Below, piece by piece: positions 8,863 through 16,324 of a DNA stretch of 64,000 nucleotides. Made by a program: the position numbers and the translations under genes. The DNA is taken from positions 3,782,001 to 3,846,000 of the forward strand of contig NZ_CP148752.1 of the NCBI RefSeq assembly GCF_040448305.1, read 5' to 3'. Below the pieces are notes generated by a model. That model was not told the origin of the DNA and did no database searches. It saw only the letters and a list, made by a program, of their open reading frames with translations. The stretch's first letter is position 1, and every line of letters starts with the position of its first letter. This DNA comes from Pseudomonas fluorescens. GTDB lineage: Bacteria; Pseudomonadota; Gammaproteobacteria; Pseudomonadales; Pseudomonadaceae.

Positions 8863-8896
8863 CATGCGGTTCAAGCTGTTCTCTTCGTAGTTAGAA
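8857..8896 (+). repeat. Possible truncated attC fused to att copy 2
   Basis: GCCTAAC at 8857-8863 overlaps the stop codon of the preceding ORF and GTTAGAA at 8890-8896 could serve as the partner core box. The segment between lacks the usual inner symmetry, and the second box runs directly into the tRNA-derived repeat, where the normal tRNA reads GTTCGAA. Either a decayed site or a coincidence. Confidence 0.35.
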
Positions 8897-8968
8897 TCCC
8901 ATCGCCTCCGCCATTTTTATACGACAAAACCCTGATTATTCAGAGCTTTGTCGTTTCTGGGGTTTGGA
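8893..8968 (+). repeat. Degenerate att copy 2 (tRNA-Ser 3' end plus terminator)
   Basis: About 75 bp matching 52712-52797 downstream of the right att repeat with a few substitutions: GAATCCCATCGCCTCCGCCA, then the terminator hairpin and GGGGTTTGG. It holds only the T-arm/acceptor 3' part of the tRNA. It marks the border between the cassette segment and the phage and implies at least two integration events or a duplication. Confidence 0.8.
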
Positions 8969-9154
8969 TCTCCCTGCCGCCACTTTCATGATCGTTTCCG
9001 CATCTTTTCGACCATCTCCGCAACCCACTCCCACTGAGGATCCAGAAACCACTCTGAAATGTCTGACTCTCTCCCAGGTCGTTTTATCGACCTGCTAGCC
9101 CACGTTTCCTCTCGATTTCTGCTGCTACGCTGAAATCACCATGGAGGATGCCCA

Positions 9155-9364
9155 ATGCCCAATTCTGATCTGCTACCGTCACTACTGTTCAAAATTCATG
9201 AAAATCAACTCGCATTAGAGGCCGCCGTGATGGAGCTTTCGAATTGGGTCGAGCAGCGCGGGTCCGCAGAAGTCGCCGATAACGTGCGCGGCGCCCTGGA
9301 AGCAATCGACAAGAATGAAGAATTCATCAAAATGACGCTTGCGGTGATGATGGCGCCGGAATGA
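9155..9364 (+). CDS. Small hypothetical protein
   Basis: A 69-residue acidic helical protein (MPNSDLLPSLLFKIHENQL...). ATG preceded by a GGAGGA site. Family unknown to me. A truncated copy of its 5' end occurs at 8061. It may be a host gene originally next to the tRNA rather than a phage gene. Confidence 0.6.
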   Translation: MPNSDLLPSLLFKIHENQLALEAAVMELSNWVEQRGSAEVADNVRGALEAIDKNEEFIKMTLAVMMAPE

Positions 9365-9508
9365 CTACTTTCAGCTGAAGCGGACATCGCCACACCAAAC
9401 TTGATCAGGCGCCGGCACATCAAACTCAAACGACATCCGGCCTACAGACTCCATCCGCCAGTTGACTCAATCGTTAGCGAGAACCCAAAAGAGAGAGTAT
9501 TGAACGAA

Positions 9509-10333
9509 ATGACATTGCCGATTACCGACTTGATCGTGGCCACAGTGAGTAAGATGGTCGATGATTCACAATCAGGAGCATACAGGGAACCAAGTCATTC
9601 TGACCTGGACTTCTACATTGGTCGCGCAGGCTTATCGAACGTCGATCCAAAGGTACAAGGTCAAAGCGTCGGTAAATCAAAACGTTTGCGGGCTGTTCTC
9701 TCTTGGGCGCTCGATAATGACCAGGCTGCCGGTGGTAAGCTAATCGAGAGCTTGATCTCGAAGATTAGAGCGTCCGGAGGTTTCAGGGAAACGTCCGATA
9801 ACTATATTGGGAAGGACGTCATTTTGCGGGCTGTAGAAGCCTTCAGCTCAGAAGGCTACGTACTCGCAATGGATGGCGACCTACGATCTAAGAACTTAGA
9901 ATCACTGAGTGGCCGGAGCCTCACAGATGCATTGCGAGCCTACGCTAGACGTGCCAAGAAAGGCGCGGAGGATGCAGCCCTGCTCTCCGGCACGAGCAAA
10001 GACTTACTGGAAGCTACCGCAGCCCACGTTATAACGGTGAAATTCGGCGCGTACCCGCAGCAAGCCAATTTTCCTGCTTTGCTTGGCCAAGCCTTCGTTG
10101 CTCTCGGCTTAGCCACACCCGAAGATCCACCATTATCTAGTGAGGCCCCTTGCCGCATGATGGAACGTGGCATGTATCAAACTGCTGTTGGTGTAAACCG
10201 TCTTCGGAATAAAGAAGGTACTGGCCACGGTCGACCTTGGTCCGCAGGCATCACAAAAGCAGAGGCAGAGGCCGCCGTAGAGCTCGCCGGCGTAATAGCT
10301 GGATACATGCTGGATAAGCTGAATGCATGCTAA
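9509..10333 (+). CDS. Abortive-infection C-terminal (Abi_C, HEPN) family protein
   Basis: A 274-residue protein. Its C-terminal part carries RNKEGTGHGRP (233-243), the hallmark of the Abi_C domain (PF14355), a HEPN-type R-x6-H motif with Arg233 and His240. The N-terminal half is an uncharacterised helical region. Such proteins are linked to phage defence by RNA cleavage and host shutdown. Start taken at the ATG at 9509; a TTG at 9500 closer to the GAGAGAG site is possible. It lies with the other defence-like genes at the left end of the prophage, a usual site for lysogenic-conversion cargo. Confidence 0.7.
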   Translation: MTLPITDLIVATVSKMVDDSQSGAYREPSHSDLDFYIGRAGLSNVDPKVQGQSVGKSKRLRAVLSWALDNDQAAGGKLIESLISKIRASGGFRETSDNYIGKDVILRAVEAFSSEGYVLAMDGDLRSKNLESLSGRSLTDALRAYARRAKKGAEDAALLSGTSKDLLEATAAHVITVKFGAYPQQANFPALLGQAFVALGLATPEDPPLSSEAPCRMMERGMYQTAVGVNRLRNKEGTGHGRPWSAGITKAEAEAAVELAGVIAGYMLDKLNAC

Positions 10334-10777
10334 CAACAGAGACAACGCGGACAGGCTTTTCCGATGCGCACCAAAACCGACAGGATACGCTTGAAATACG
10401 TACTTGCTTTGGGTCGATCTTGTTGAAAGGTAGGCTCTCCTAAGATAGGTCGCGCATCCCTGGGCTAGTATCACGCCCAGTTTCTTGCGCAGTTCCGATC
10501 GTCATCGTTGCTCAAAACAGTCAAAACCCTTTGGCAACTGGCATAGAAGGTGCCGGAGTCAACTGGAGCCCAGACCACCACCATCCTATCTTCCTTAGCA
10601 TCGAATCGTGCGTGCATAATGGCAAAGGAGCACTGAAAAAAATTTCGCCTATGAGAAAAAGGCTATATGATTTGCAAACATCGCTGAAACCGTTAGGAAG
10701 CATTCCGAAACCTAACGTTTCTAGCTTTACCGTCATCGATGGCTAGCTAACTTTGACGGATCTTTAAGGAGTGAGTT
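10334..10777. other. Intergenic region before the ATPase/DUF4435 pair
   Basis: No convincing gene. Short ORFs on both strands (about 10521-10746) lack family resemblance and good start sites. The segment probably holds the promoter and leader of the ATPase gene, including the hairpin at 10686-10721. Confidence 0.4.
10686..10721 (+). promoter_or_regulatory. Hairpin in leader of the PARIS-like operon
   Basis: GAAACCGTTAGG pairs with CCTAACGTTTC with a single bulged base (about 11 bp) around a 13-base loop, 57 bases before the ATPase start. No T run follows, so a structured leader or regulator-binding palindrome is as likely as a terminator. Confidence 0.35.
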
Positions 10778-11929
10778 TTGAGAAAAATAGAGCGGATCGG
10801 CTTGCATAATATGCCTTGGCTTGGTCACGGAATCGAAATCAATGTGGACCAAGGCTGTCAATTTTTGATTTTGACTGGCTACAATGGCTCAGGAAAATCG
10901 CGGGTTCTATCGGCTCTTCTAGAAACATTATCGCTAGCTCGAAATCATGACTTTCCTGCAAAGGAATCTGACTGGGTGATGAGCATTGCATTGCAAGACG
11001 ACATAGAAGTTAGAGCAATTAAAGCCGATCGAGGAACTATGCCCCACGATTCGGTCCAAAAAAAGGTTGGCTCAATTTTAACCAAACGTGAGAGCCTTTC
11101 GAAAACATACAAAGATGTCGAAAAATATTTGCAAACTGGAAAAACCCGGGGCTCATACTCTTCGCAAAAATCGGAAAACGAAGACTCTCGCAACTTTTGT
11201 GCCGGCACTATCTTTTGCGATCAAAATGAATTAGAGGCAATTGAAAACTCGATAAATGTTGTTGCGTACATCGATGAAAAAATTCACTTCAACTACGCCC
11301 GAAAAGTTGAAAACGCATTATTTGAAAACGTCCACAATCTAAATAACACACTGCTAGTCCTGATCACCGAATTTGTATCATCCAGCATTGTAAAAGATTC
11401 CGTTAGCTCCGTACTGGAATCATCTGTAAAAGATGCAATGAGAGAATACTTCAAAGCTGCCAAAAAGAAAAAACTGGAAATAACAGAAGAAAAAGCAGTC
11501 GAATATGTTTCAGAAAAAATAAAGCTAGAAGAAGCAAACCTGAGTGACACCGTATTTTCCTCGAACGATTTTTTTGTAATATCCAATGAGTTCTTCACAC
11601 TCACAAAACGTAGACTTGTATGGAATGACAACACAATCAGGCTTAGATTGTGCGATGGAACATTGGTGGATTGGTTCTTGTTTTCGAAGGGAGAAAAAAC
11701 ATTACTATCCTTATTTTTGATGGTGTACTTATATAAAGATAGCTCGCTATTTTTCCTCGACGAACCTGAAACCTCTTTACATGTAGAATGGCAGCAAAGA
11801 CTTCTACCCGCCCTTCAAAAGCTGGCACCTAATTCGCAATTTATAATTGCAACCCACTCTCCATTCCTCATAATGAATACAGATGTGGAGCAGGTTATAA
11901 ACATGGCAAAATACACACCGGACGCATAA
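10778..11929 (+). CDS. AAA/ABC-type ATPase, AriA-like (PARIS-like defence)
   Basis: A 383-residue ATPase of the OLD/SMC-like AAA_15/AAA_21 group: Walker A GYNGSGKS (about 33-40), a helical insertion (about 100-270), ABC-type signature FSKGEKTLL, Walker B SLFFLDEPETSLH and switch histidine in IIATHSP. Start is a TTG at 10778 preceded six bases earlier by AAGGAG; no better in-frame ATG exists. One base separates its stop from the DUF4435 gene. ATPase plus DUF4435 in this order is the PARIS (AriA-AriB) layout, in which the ATPase holds the nuclease until a phage anti-restriction protein triggers release. Markedly more AT-rich than the surrounding phage DNA, a sign of separate transfer. Confidence 0.75.
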   Translation: MRKIERIGLHNMPWLGHGIEINVDQGCQFLILTGYNGSGKSRVLSALLETLSLARNHDFPAKESDWVMSIALQDDIEVRAIKADRGTMPHDSVQKKVGSILTKRESLSKTYKDVEKYLQTGKTRGSYSSQKSENEDSRNFCAGTIFCDQNELEAIENSINVVAYIDEKIHFNYARKVENALFENVHNLNNTLLVLITEFVSSSIVKDSVSSVLESSVKDAMREYFKAAKKKKLEITEEKAVEYVSEKIKLEEANLSDTVFSSNDFFVISNEFFTLTKRRLVWNDNTIRLRLCDGTLVDWFLFSKGEKTLLSLFLMVYLYKDSSLFFLDEPETSLHVEWQQRLLPALQKLAPNSQFIIATHSPFLIMNTDVEQVINMAKYTPDA

Positions 11930-11930
11930 G

Positions 11931-12962
11931 ATGCACAAATCTTCAGAACTGGGTTTTGTCATTGACGGATCGCATCTAAGCAAACTTAAATACTTCAACC
12001 TTGACGGACTGGAAACACAAACAGTATTCGTTTGGGTTGAGTCCCGAGAAGATAAGCGATTTTGGCGCAGCCTATTAAAAGACAACAACAACTACAAATT
12101 TGAAATCAAACTCCCAGATCAATTTCTTTCTGTTGATGGAAAAGCTGCTACCGGGTGTAAACGCCTGATGGCAATGTTGGATCGCAAGGAAGTCACTCTT
12201 AGCAAACACAATATTTTTTGTATAGATGATGACGGATCATTTCTCTCGTCGTTTTGCAACGAATACGAAGACAAAATAAACAAAAAACACATCTATACCA
12301 CCAAAATATTTTCGATTGATAACGCTTTTTTGGTACCCATGCACGTTGATCGCGTGCTAGCAAACATCTCAGCTTGTGAATTAAATAAACTGGTTCTGAA
12401 GCCGTCCGACCTTATTGAAGCGCTCAGTTGTAGCTCTCATGATACAGTGGCGTTGCTTTCTTACGCCAATGTAATTACCCCACAAGCGGCTGAAACACTA
12501 AGAAATGGATTGCATTCGGCGATCCAACGCTTGAAACTAATTGACTTTGAAGTCCCACTTGCCGAGTCAGCAGTTTACCAAGAATATTTAGGCACCTTAA
12601 ATTCCTTAAACGAAAGCATTAAAACAAACTTTATTAATGCAGGATTCGAAGGCAAATTTGAAGCATATGAATCAAAACTATTATCGATTGGACTAAACAG
12701 ATCAAATGCATTCCTGTTTATCCGAGGCCACGATGTATTTGATATGATAATTTCTGTTGCCGACCGCATGAGCAAACATCTAAAACGACAAGAGGAAGTC
12801 CGAATCAAAGGCATCTATCAAAACCCAGGTGACGTTGTTAAAGCGCTAAAAAATGAGTGGGCTGAATTCGCTTCTACGCTAAAACAATGCTTCTATTACA
12901 CAAGTCTTGAAGTTGAATTCTTGGCTGACACTGTCACAGAGCTTTCCGAACAGTATAGCTAG
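11931..12962 (+). CDS. DUF4435/TOPRIM-type protein, AriB-like effector
   Basis: A 343-residue protein with DUF4435 features: VFVWVESREDKRFW (31-44), matching the TOPRIM strand-glutamate motif (Glu37); an acidic IDDDGSF (98-104) at the expected metal-binding position; IYTTKIFSIDNAFLV; and FIRGHDVFDMI in the C-terminal half. In PARIS, AriB is a TOPRIM nuclease whose release causes growth arrest, with tRNA cleavage reported. Somewhat longer than the roughly 300 residues I expect for AriB. Operon partner of the ATPase, equally AT-rich. Confidence 0.7.
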   Translation: MHKSSELGFVIDGSHLSKLKYFNLDGLETQTVFVWVESREDKRFWRSLLKDNNNYKFEIKLPDQFLSVDGKAATGCKRLMAMLDRKEVTLSKHNIFCIDDDGSFLSSFCNEYEDKINKKHIYTTKIFSIDNAFLVPMHVDRVLANISACELNKLVLKPSDLIEALSCSSHDTVALLSYANVITPQAAETLRNGLHSAIQRLKLIDFEVPLAESAVYQEYLGTLNSLNESIKTNFINAGFEGKFEAYESKLLSIGLNRSNAFLFIRGHDVFDMIISVADRMSKHLKRQEEVRIKGIYQNPGDVVKALKNEWAEFASTLKQCFYYTSLEVEFLADTVTELSEQYS

Positions 12963-13130
12963 ATCATTACAGTGTAACGTATCGCTTGATGACGCTAGCG
13001 AATGTTGTTGCGGTACACATTACATCTGCTCACAGAAGCCTGCTATTACCCCAAATAGATAGATAAAGCCTTTTTTGCCATCGACAATAATTAGACTCAC
13101 TATACTCCTAATTTTAAAAACCCTAGACAC

Positions 13131-13169
13131 AGCCACCCTATTGCTAAATTTTGCAATTATCGGGTGGCT
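13131..13169 (+). terminator. Long hairpin after the PARIS-like operon
   Basis: AGCCACCC at 13131 pairs with GGGTGGCT at 13162, with an inner ATTGC/GCAAT pairing. It lies between the AriB-like gene and the convergent methylase gene in a 229-bp AT-rich gap with no other feature. No long T run, so termination is inferred from position. Confidence 0.5.
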
Positions 13170-13191
13170 AACCGTTATTTATTGTCTCCCT

Positions 13192-13986
13192 CTAAAAAAG
13201 ACCTCCGAAAGCTGCTGGCTCCCAATTCATTACGATCAGTTCACCGCTGATGTCGGCCCGACCCTGGCGCTGATTTGTCGTGGTGTAGCGGATATCCAGC
13301 GTCTCAAAGTGAAAGCCCTCGAACACCCGGCGAATGTCTGGGTGGTCGTTGATACTGACCATCACCCTGCCCTTGCAGCGGCGCATGAAGTCGGCCATAC
13401 GCTCATAGTTCTCAAACGGAAAATCCACCCCATAGCCGGCGGTCTGCCAGTAAGGCGGGTCCATGTAGTGGAAGGTGTGGGCCCGGTCGTAACGTTCGGC
13501 GCACTCCAGCCAAGGCAGATGCTCGACATAGGTGCCGGACAAACGCTGCCAGGCGGCTGAGAGATTTTCCTCGATACGGAGCAGATTGATGGCCGGGCCG
13601 GTGGTCGCGGTGCCGAACGTCTGCCCGGACACCTTGCCGGCGAAGGCATGATGCTGCAGGTAGAAAAATCGCGCGGCACGCTGGATGTCGGTGAGGGTTT
13701 CCGGGCGGGTCATCTTCTGCCACTCGAACACCTGGCGCGAGCTGAGCGCCCATTTGAACTGGCGCACGAACTCTTCGAGGTGGTTCTGTACGACGCGGTA
13801 CAGCGTCACCAGGTCGCCATTGATGTCGTTGAGGACTTCGACGGGCGCCGCCTGAGGTCGCATGAAATACAACGCGGCGCCGCCAGCAAAGACTTCGACG
13901 TAGCATTCATGGGGTGGGAACAGCGGGATGAGGCGATCGGCCAGACGGCGTTTGCCGCCCATCCAAGGGATGATAGGAGTAGACAT
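13192..13986 (-). CDS. DNA adenine methylase (D12/Dam class)
   Basis: 264 residues from the ATG at 13986 (an in-frame TTG nine bases upstream is the alternative). N-terminal IPWMGGKRRLADRL and EVFAGGAALYF are the SAM-binding motif I region; the catalytic motif IV is MDPPYWQT. The alpha order (motif I before DPPY) is that of Dam/D12 enzymes making N6-methyladenine; the target site is unknown. It lies at the end of the tail operon, where many related prophages carry lysis genes. A LexA-type box lies 17 bp upstream of the start, suggesting damage-inducible expression. Confidence 0.85.
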   Translation of the reverse strand: MSTPIIPWMGGKRRLADRLIPLFPPHECYVEVFAGGAALYFMRPQAAPVEVLNDINGDLVTLYRVVQNHLEEFVRQFKWALSSRQVFEWQKMTRPETLTDIQRAARFFYLQHHAFAGKVSGQTFGTATTGPAINLLRIEENLSAAWQRLSGTYVEHLPWLECAERYDRAHTFHYMDPPYWQTAGYGVDFPFENYERMADFMRRCKGRVMVSINDHPDIRRVFEGFHFETLDIRYTTTNQRQGRADISGELIVMNWEPAAFGGLF

Positions 13987-14003
13987 GGATAGCAAGACCT
14001 TTA

Positions 14004-14019
14004 CTGTATAAATAAACAG
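14004..14019 (-). promoter_or_regulatory. LexA (SOS) box upstream of the adenine methylase
   Basis: CTGT-N8-ACAG with an AT-rich centre (CTGTATAAATAAACAG), preceded by TA as in the extended consensus. It sits 17 bp before the methylase start codon, where LexA would block the promoter. Confidence 0.7.
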
Positions 14020-14189
14020 GTGCTAGGCTCGCTCTGCTTTGTGCACAGAGCAGGAGCCTTGGCGGGACTTGCAGGGACAATCTGCGGGGACGGTGGCCAG
14101 GCTGGATGTTGACGCATCCAAACTGGCCGCTCCTTTTTTACGTTGAGATTCAAACTTCTTTGGCCGGGCACGACTCACGCGCCCGGCAA
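14020..14189. other. Intergenic hairpins between the D gene and the methylase
   Basis: No gene found. Holds a GCTC-rich hairpin (about 14029-14056) and a second one (GGCCAG at 14095 with CTGGCC at 14123, inner GGATG/CATCC) followed by a T run on the plus strand. These probably end transcription around the end of the tail operon. This is where related prophages often have an endolysin; none is present. Confidence 0.4.
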
Positions 14190-15224
14190 TCAATCAGCCA
14201 CGTCGAGCACGACTTTCTGTGGTTTGCCGGAGGCCTTGGCCTTGCCCTCCTTGCCACCATTGCACTCCACCGACACCGTCCACCCGGACGGGGTGAAGGT
14301 GTGATCCACCGACTCCACCAGGTATTCGCCATCGAGCCCGCGCTTGAAGCCTTGCGCCTTGATCATGGTTTCGGCAAACAGGTCGGTCCGGCCCGGCAGG
14401 TCGAGGCGCACCGAGGCGGTCGAACGATTGAACGCCGCCAGGCGCGCCTTGGCCGCCTCATCGGCCGCCGTGCGGTCCGGGTAGATGTGCCGATCGGTAT
14501 GCACCGGCGGCATGCCCTCGGGTACATTGGGGTTGTCCAGGTGCGAGACCAACAATTCACCGCTCGCCGGGTTCTGGTACTGGGTGCTGACCCCTTGATG
14601 GGCACTGCGGTCGCTCAAGCGAAACTGCCAGCGGGTCACGTCATTGCGTTGCAAGGTGATCATACCCAAGGCCTTGCCACTGGCGCTTTGCCCGCCCTGT
14701 CGCGGCAGGACCAGCAGCTTGCCGTCGGCCACCTTGGCCGTGCAGTCGTGCTTCTTGGCCACGCGGGTGATGAAGTTGAAGTCGGATTCATTGAGCTGGT
14801 CCATGCGCGGCACCCGGGTGTCGACCGGGCACGACGGCTGCCAGCCATTGCGTGCGGCCACGTCGCCAACGATCTGCGCCAGGCTGACGTCCTCCCAACT
14901 GCCGCTGCGTGTGGTCTTGCCGCTGCCGCGCATGTCGCTGGCCTTTCCGCTGATCACCAGTGTGTCCGGCGGGCCGGAGACCGCCACTTCGTCCACCGTG
15001 TAGCGACCCATGCGCGTCAGGTCGGCACCGGCATACCCCAGGTAGACCTCGATGCTCGCGCCACGCACAGGCAGCGACACCGCGCCGTCACGGTCATCAA
15101 TGCGCAGTTCGAACGAATCCGAGGCCATCCCCGGTCGGTCGGCCAGCTGCAGTGAGACCAGCCGATCATTGATCAACGCGGTAATATCGGCGCCGTCGGC
15201 GACGATACGAAACAGCGGTTGCAT
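14190..15224 (-). CDS. D: Phage late control gene D protein (tail hub)
   Basis: A 344-residue P2 gpD-like protein (MQPLFRIVADGADITALIND...; LNESDFNFITRVAKKHDC mid-protein), the baseplate hub that joins tube and baseplate in contractile tails. Last gene of the tail operon. A terminator-like hairpin precedes it. Confidence 0.9.
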   Translation of the reverse strand: MQPLFRIVADGADITALINDRLVSLQLADRPGMASDSFELRIDDRDGAVSLPVRGASIEVYLGYAGADLTRMGRYTVDEVAVSGPPDTLVISGKASDMRGSGKTTRSGSWEDVSLAQIVGDVAARNGWQPSCPVDTRVPRMDQLNESDFNFITRVAKKHDCTAKVADGKLLVLPRQGGQSASGKALGMITLQRNDVTRWQFRLSDRSAHQGVSTQYQNPASGELLVSHLDNPNVPEGMPPVHTDRHIYPDRTAADEAAKARLAAFNRSTASVRLDLPGRTDLFAETMIKAQGFKRGLDGEYLVESVDHTFTPSGWTVSVECNGGKEGKAKASGKPQKVVLDVAD

Positions 15225-15242
15225 AGCGGTACTCCAGGCAAG

Positions 15243-15265
15243 AAAAAGCCCGCACTGAGCGGGCT
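15243..15265 (-). terminator. Intrinsic terminator within the tail operon (before D)
   Basis: On the minus strand AGCCCGC-TCAGT-GCGGGCT followed by TTTTTC, between genes X and D. One of several such hairpins inside the late operon. Confidence 0.75.
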
Positions 15266-15276
15266 GCGTAACGCGG

Positions 15277-15483
15277 TCAATCCCACAACGAAATGACGCT
15301 GTCCGTCTCCACCACCAAGTCTGGCAGCGTGATCAGAACGCCGGCCCGGAACGGCTGTGGCTCATCGGCCAAGCCTTGGTTGGCTGCCAGCACCGCCTCG
15401 ACGCTGCGGTTCAGGTGACCGTAATAGTGGTGACACAGGGTGTCGAGCAGATCCCCGTCAGCTGTTCTGCAGGTCATCGCCAT
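15277..15483 (-). CDS. X: Tail protein X (LysM-like)
   Basis: A 68-residue P2 gpX-like protein: DGDLLDTLCHHYYGH and ANQGLADEPQPFRAGVLITLPD form the short LysM-like fold typical of this family. Start at MAMTC, overlapping the end of gene U by 26 bp, as is usual for these genes. Confidence 0.85.
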   Translation of the reverse strand: MAMTCRTADGDLLDTLCHHYYGHLNRSVEAVLAANQGLADEPQPFRAGVLITLPDLVVETDSVISLWD

Positions 15484-16315
15484 AGCGGACAAACTCCAAT
15501 GAAAAGCCCTGCTTGCGCGGGATCGCCCCGGGCAGTAAGGCGCTTTGCTCTTCTTCAATATTGGTCAAACACCAGTTGCCCAACACCTCGCCATAACCGG
15601 TAGTCAGGTTCAGTGGCAGCAACTTGGCGCCGATACTGCGCAGCGTATCCAGCTGCTTCAGCCCACCCTTGAAGCTCGGATAGATCGCGCCCTTGATGGT
15701 AATTTTTTCCTCACCCAGGCCCACCGCCTGCTGCGCCGGACGTCGGGTCAGGCGCTCCTGCGCGGCCCAGCGAAACGACGTCTGCCGCCGGAGTTCGTCA
15801 AACGCGGCGGTGTCCAGGTTGAAGTAATACGGCCGCTCATTGGCTTTCAGTGGGTAGAGGATCAGCAAGTGCGGGAATGGCTTCACCGCCTCGGGAATCG
15901 GCGTCATGTCGCCAGCAAACCATTCAGAGGGGAAAATATTGCCCAACGCGGCATTGGCCTTGCCGGCGACCTTGCTGAACGCCGCGCCAAACCGGCCGAT
16001 CTGTTCGGTCAGCGCGGAAAAGTGCTCATCGAACTGGGCCAGCGCGCGTTGGGTCTGGTTGTAGAAGCTGGCCACCTTGCCAATCTTGGCCTGCGCCGAG
16101 TTGATCGCATCCTGCAGACGCCGGGTCTTGTCGCTCAGATCCTCGCTGATAAAGGGCAGACCTTCCAGCGCATCGGCCGCCCCACTGATCTCATTGAGCG
16201 CGCCATTCATGGGCCCGGTCATCGACTCCAGGTCAGTGCGCCCGGCCTCCCCTGCGTCAACCATGTACTTCAGCCCGCCCTGCAGGTGCTGCAGGTAAGT
16301 TTTTTCAACCGCCAT
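15458..16315 (-). CDS. U: Phage tail protein U family
   Basis: A 285-residue protein. The C-terminal part (about 150-285; HLLILYPLKANERPYYF...EFVRYGDD) is P2 gpU-like, a tail-completion protein. The N-terminal 140 residues form a helical or coiled-coil region absent from the short P2 protein. Between T and X in the canonical order. Confidence 0.8.
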   Translation of the reverse strand: MAVEKTYLQHLQGGLKYMVDAGEAGRTDLESMTGPMNGALNEISGAADALEGLPFISEDLSDKTRRLQDAINSAQAKIGKVASFYNQTQRALAQFDEHFSALTEQIGRFGAAFSKVAGKANAALGNIFPSEWFAGDMTPIPEAVKPFPHLLILYPLKANERPYYFNLDTAAFDELRRQTSFRWAAQERLTRRPAQQAVGLGEEKITIKGAIYPSFKGGLKQLDTLRSIGAKLLPLNLTTGYGEVLGNWCLTNIEEEQSALLPGAIPRKQGFSLEFVRYGDDLQNS

Positions 16316-16324
16316 ATCACTTCC

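Noticed and set aside
10521..10746. Short ORFs on both strands before the PARIS-like pair
   Set aside because: No good start sites, no recognisable domain, and both strands open over the same stretch.
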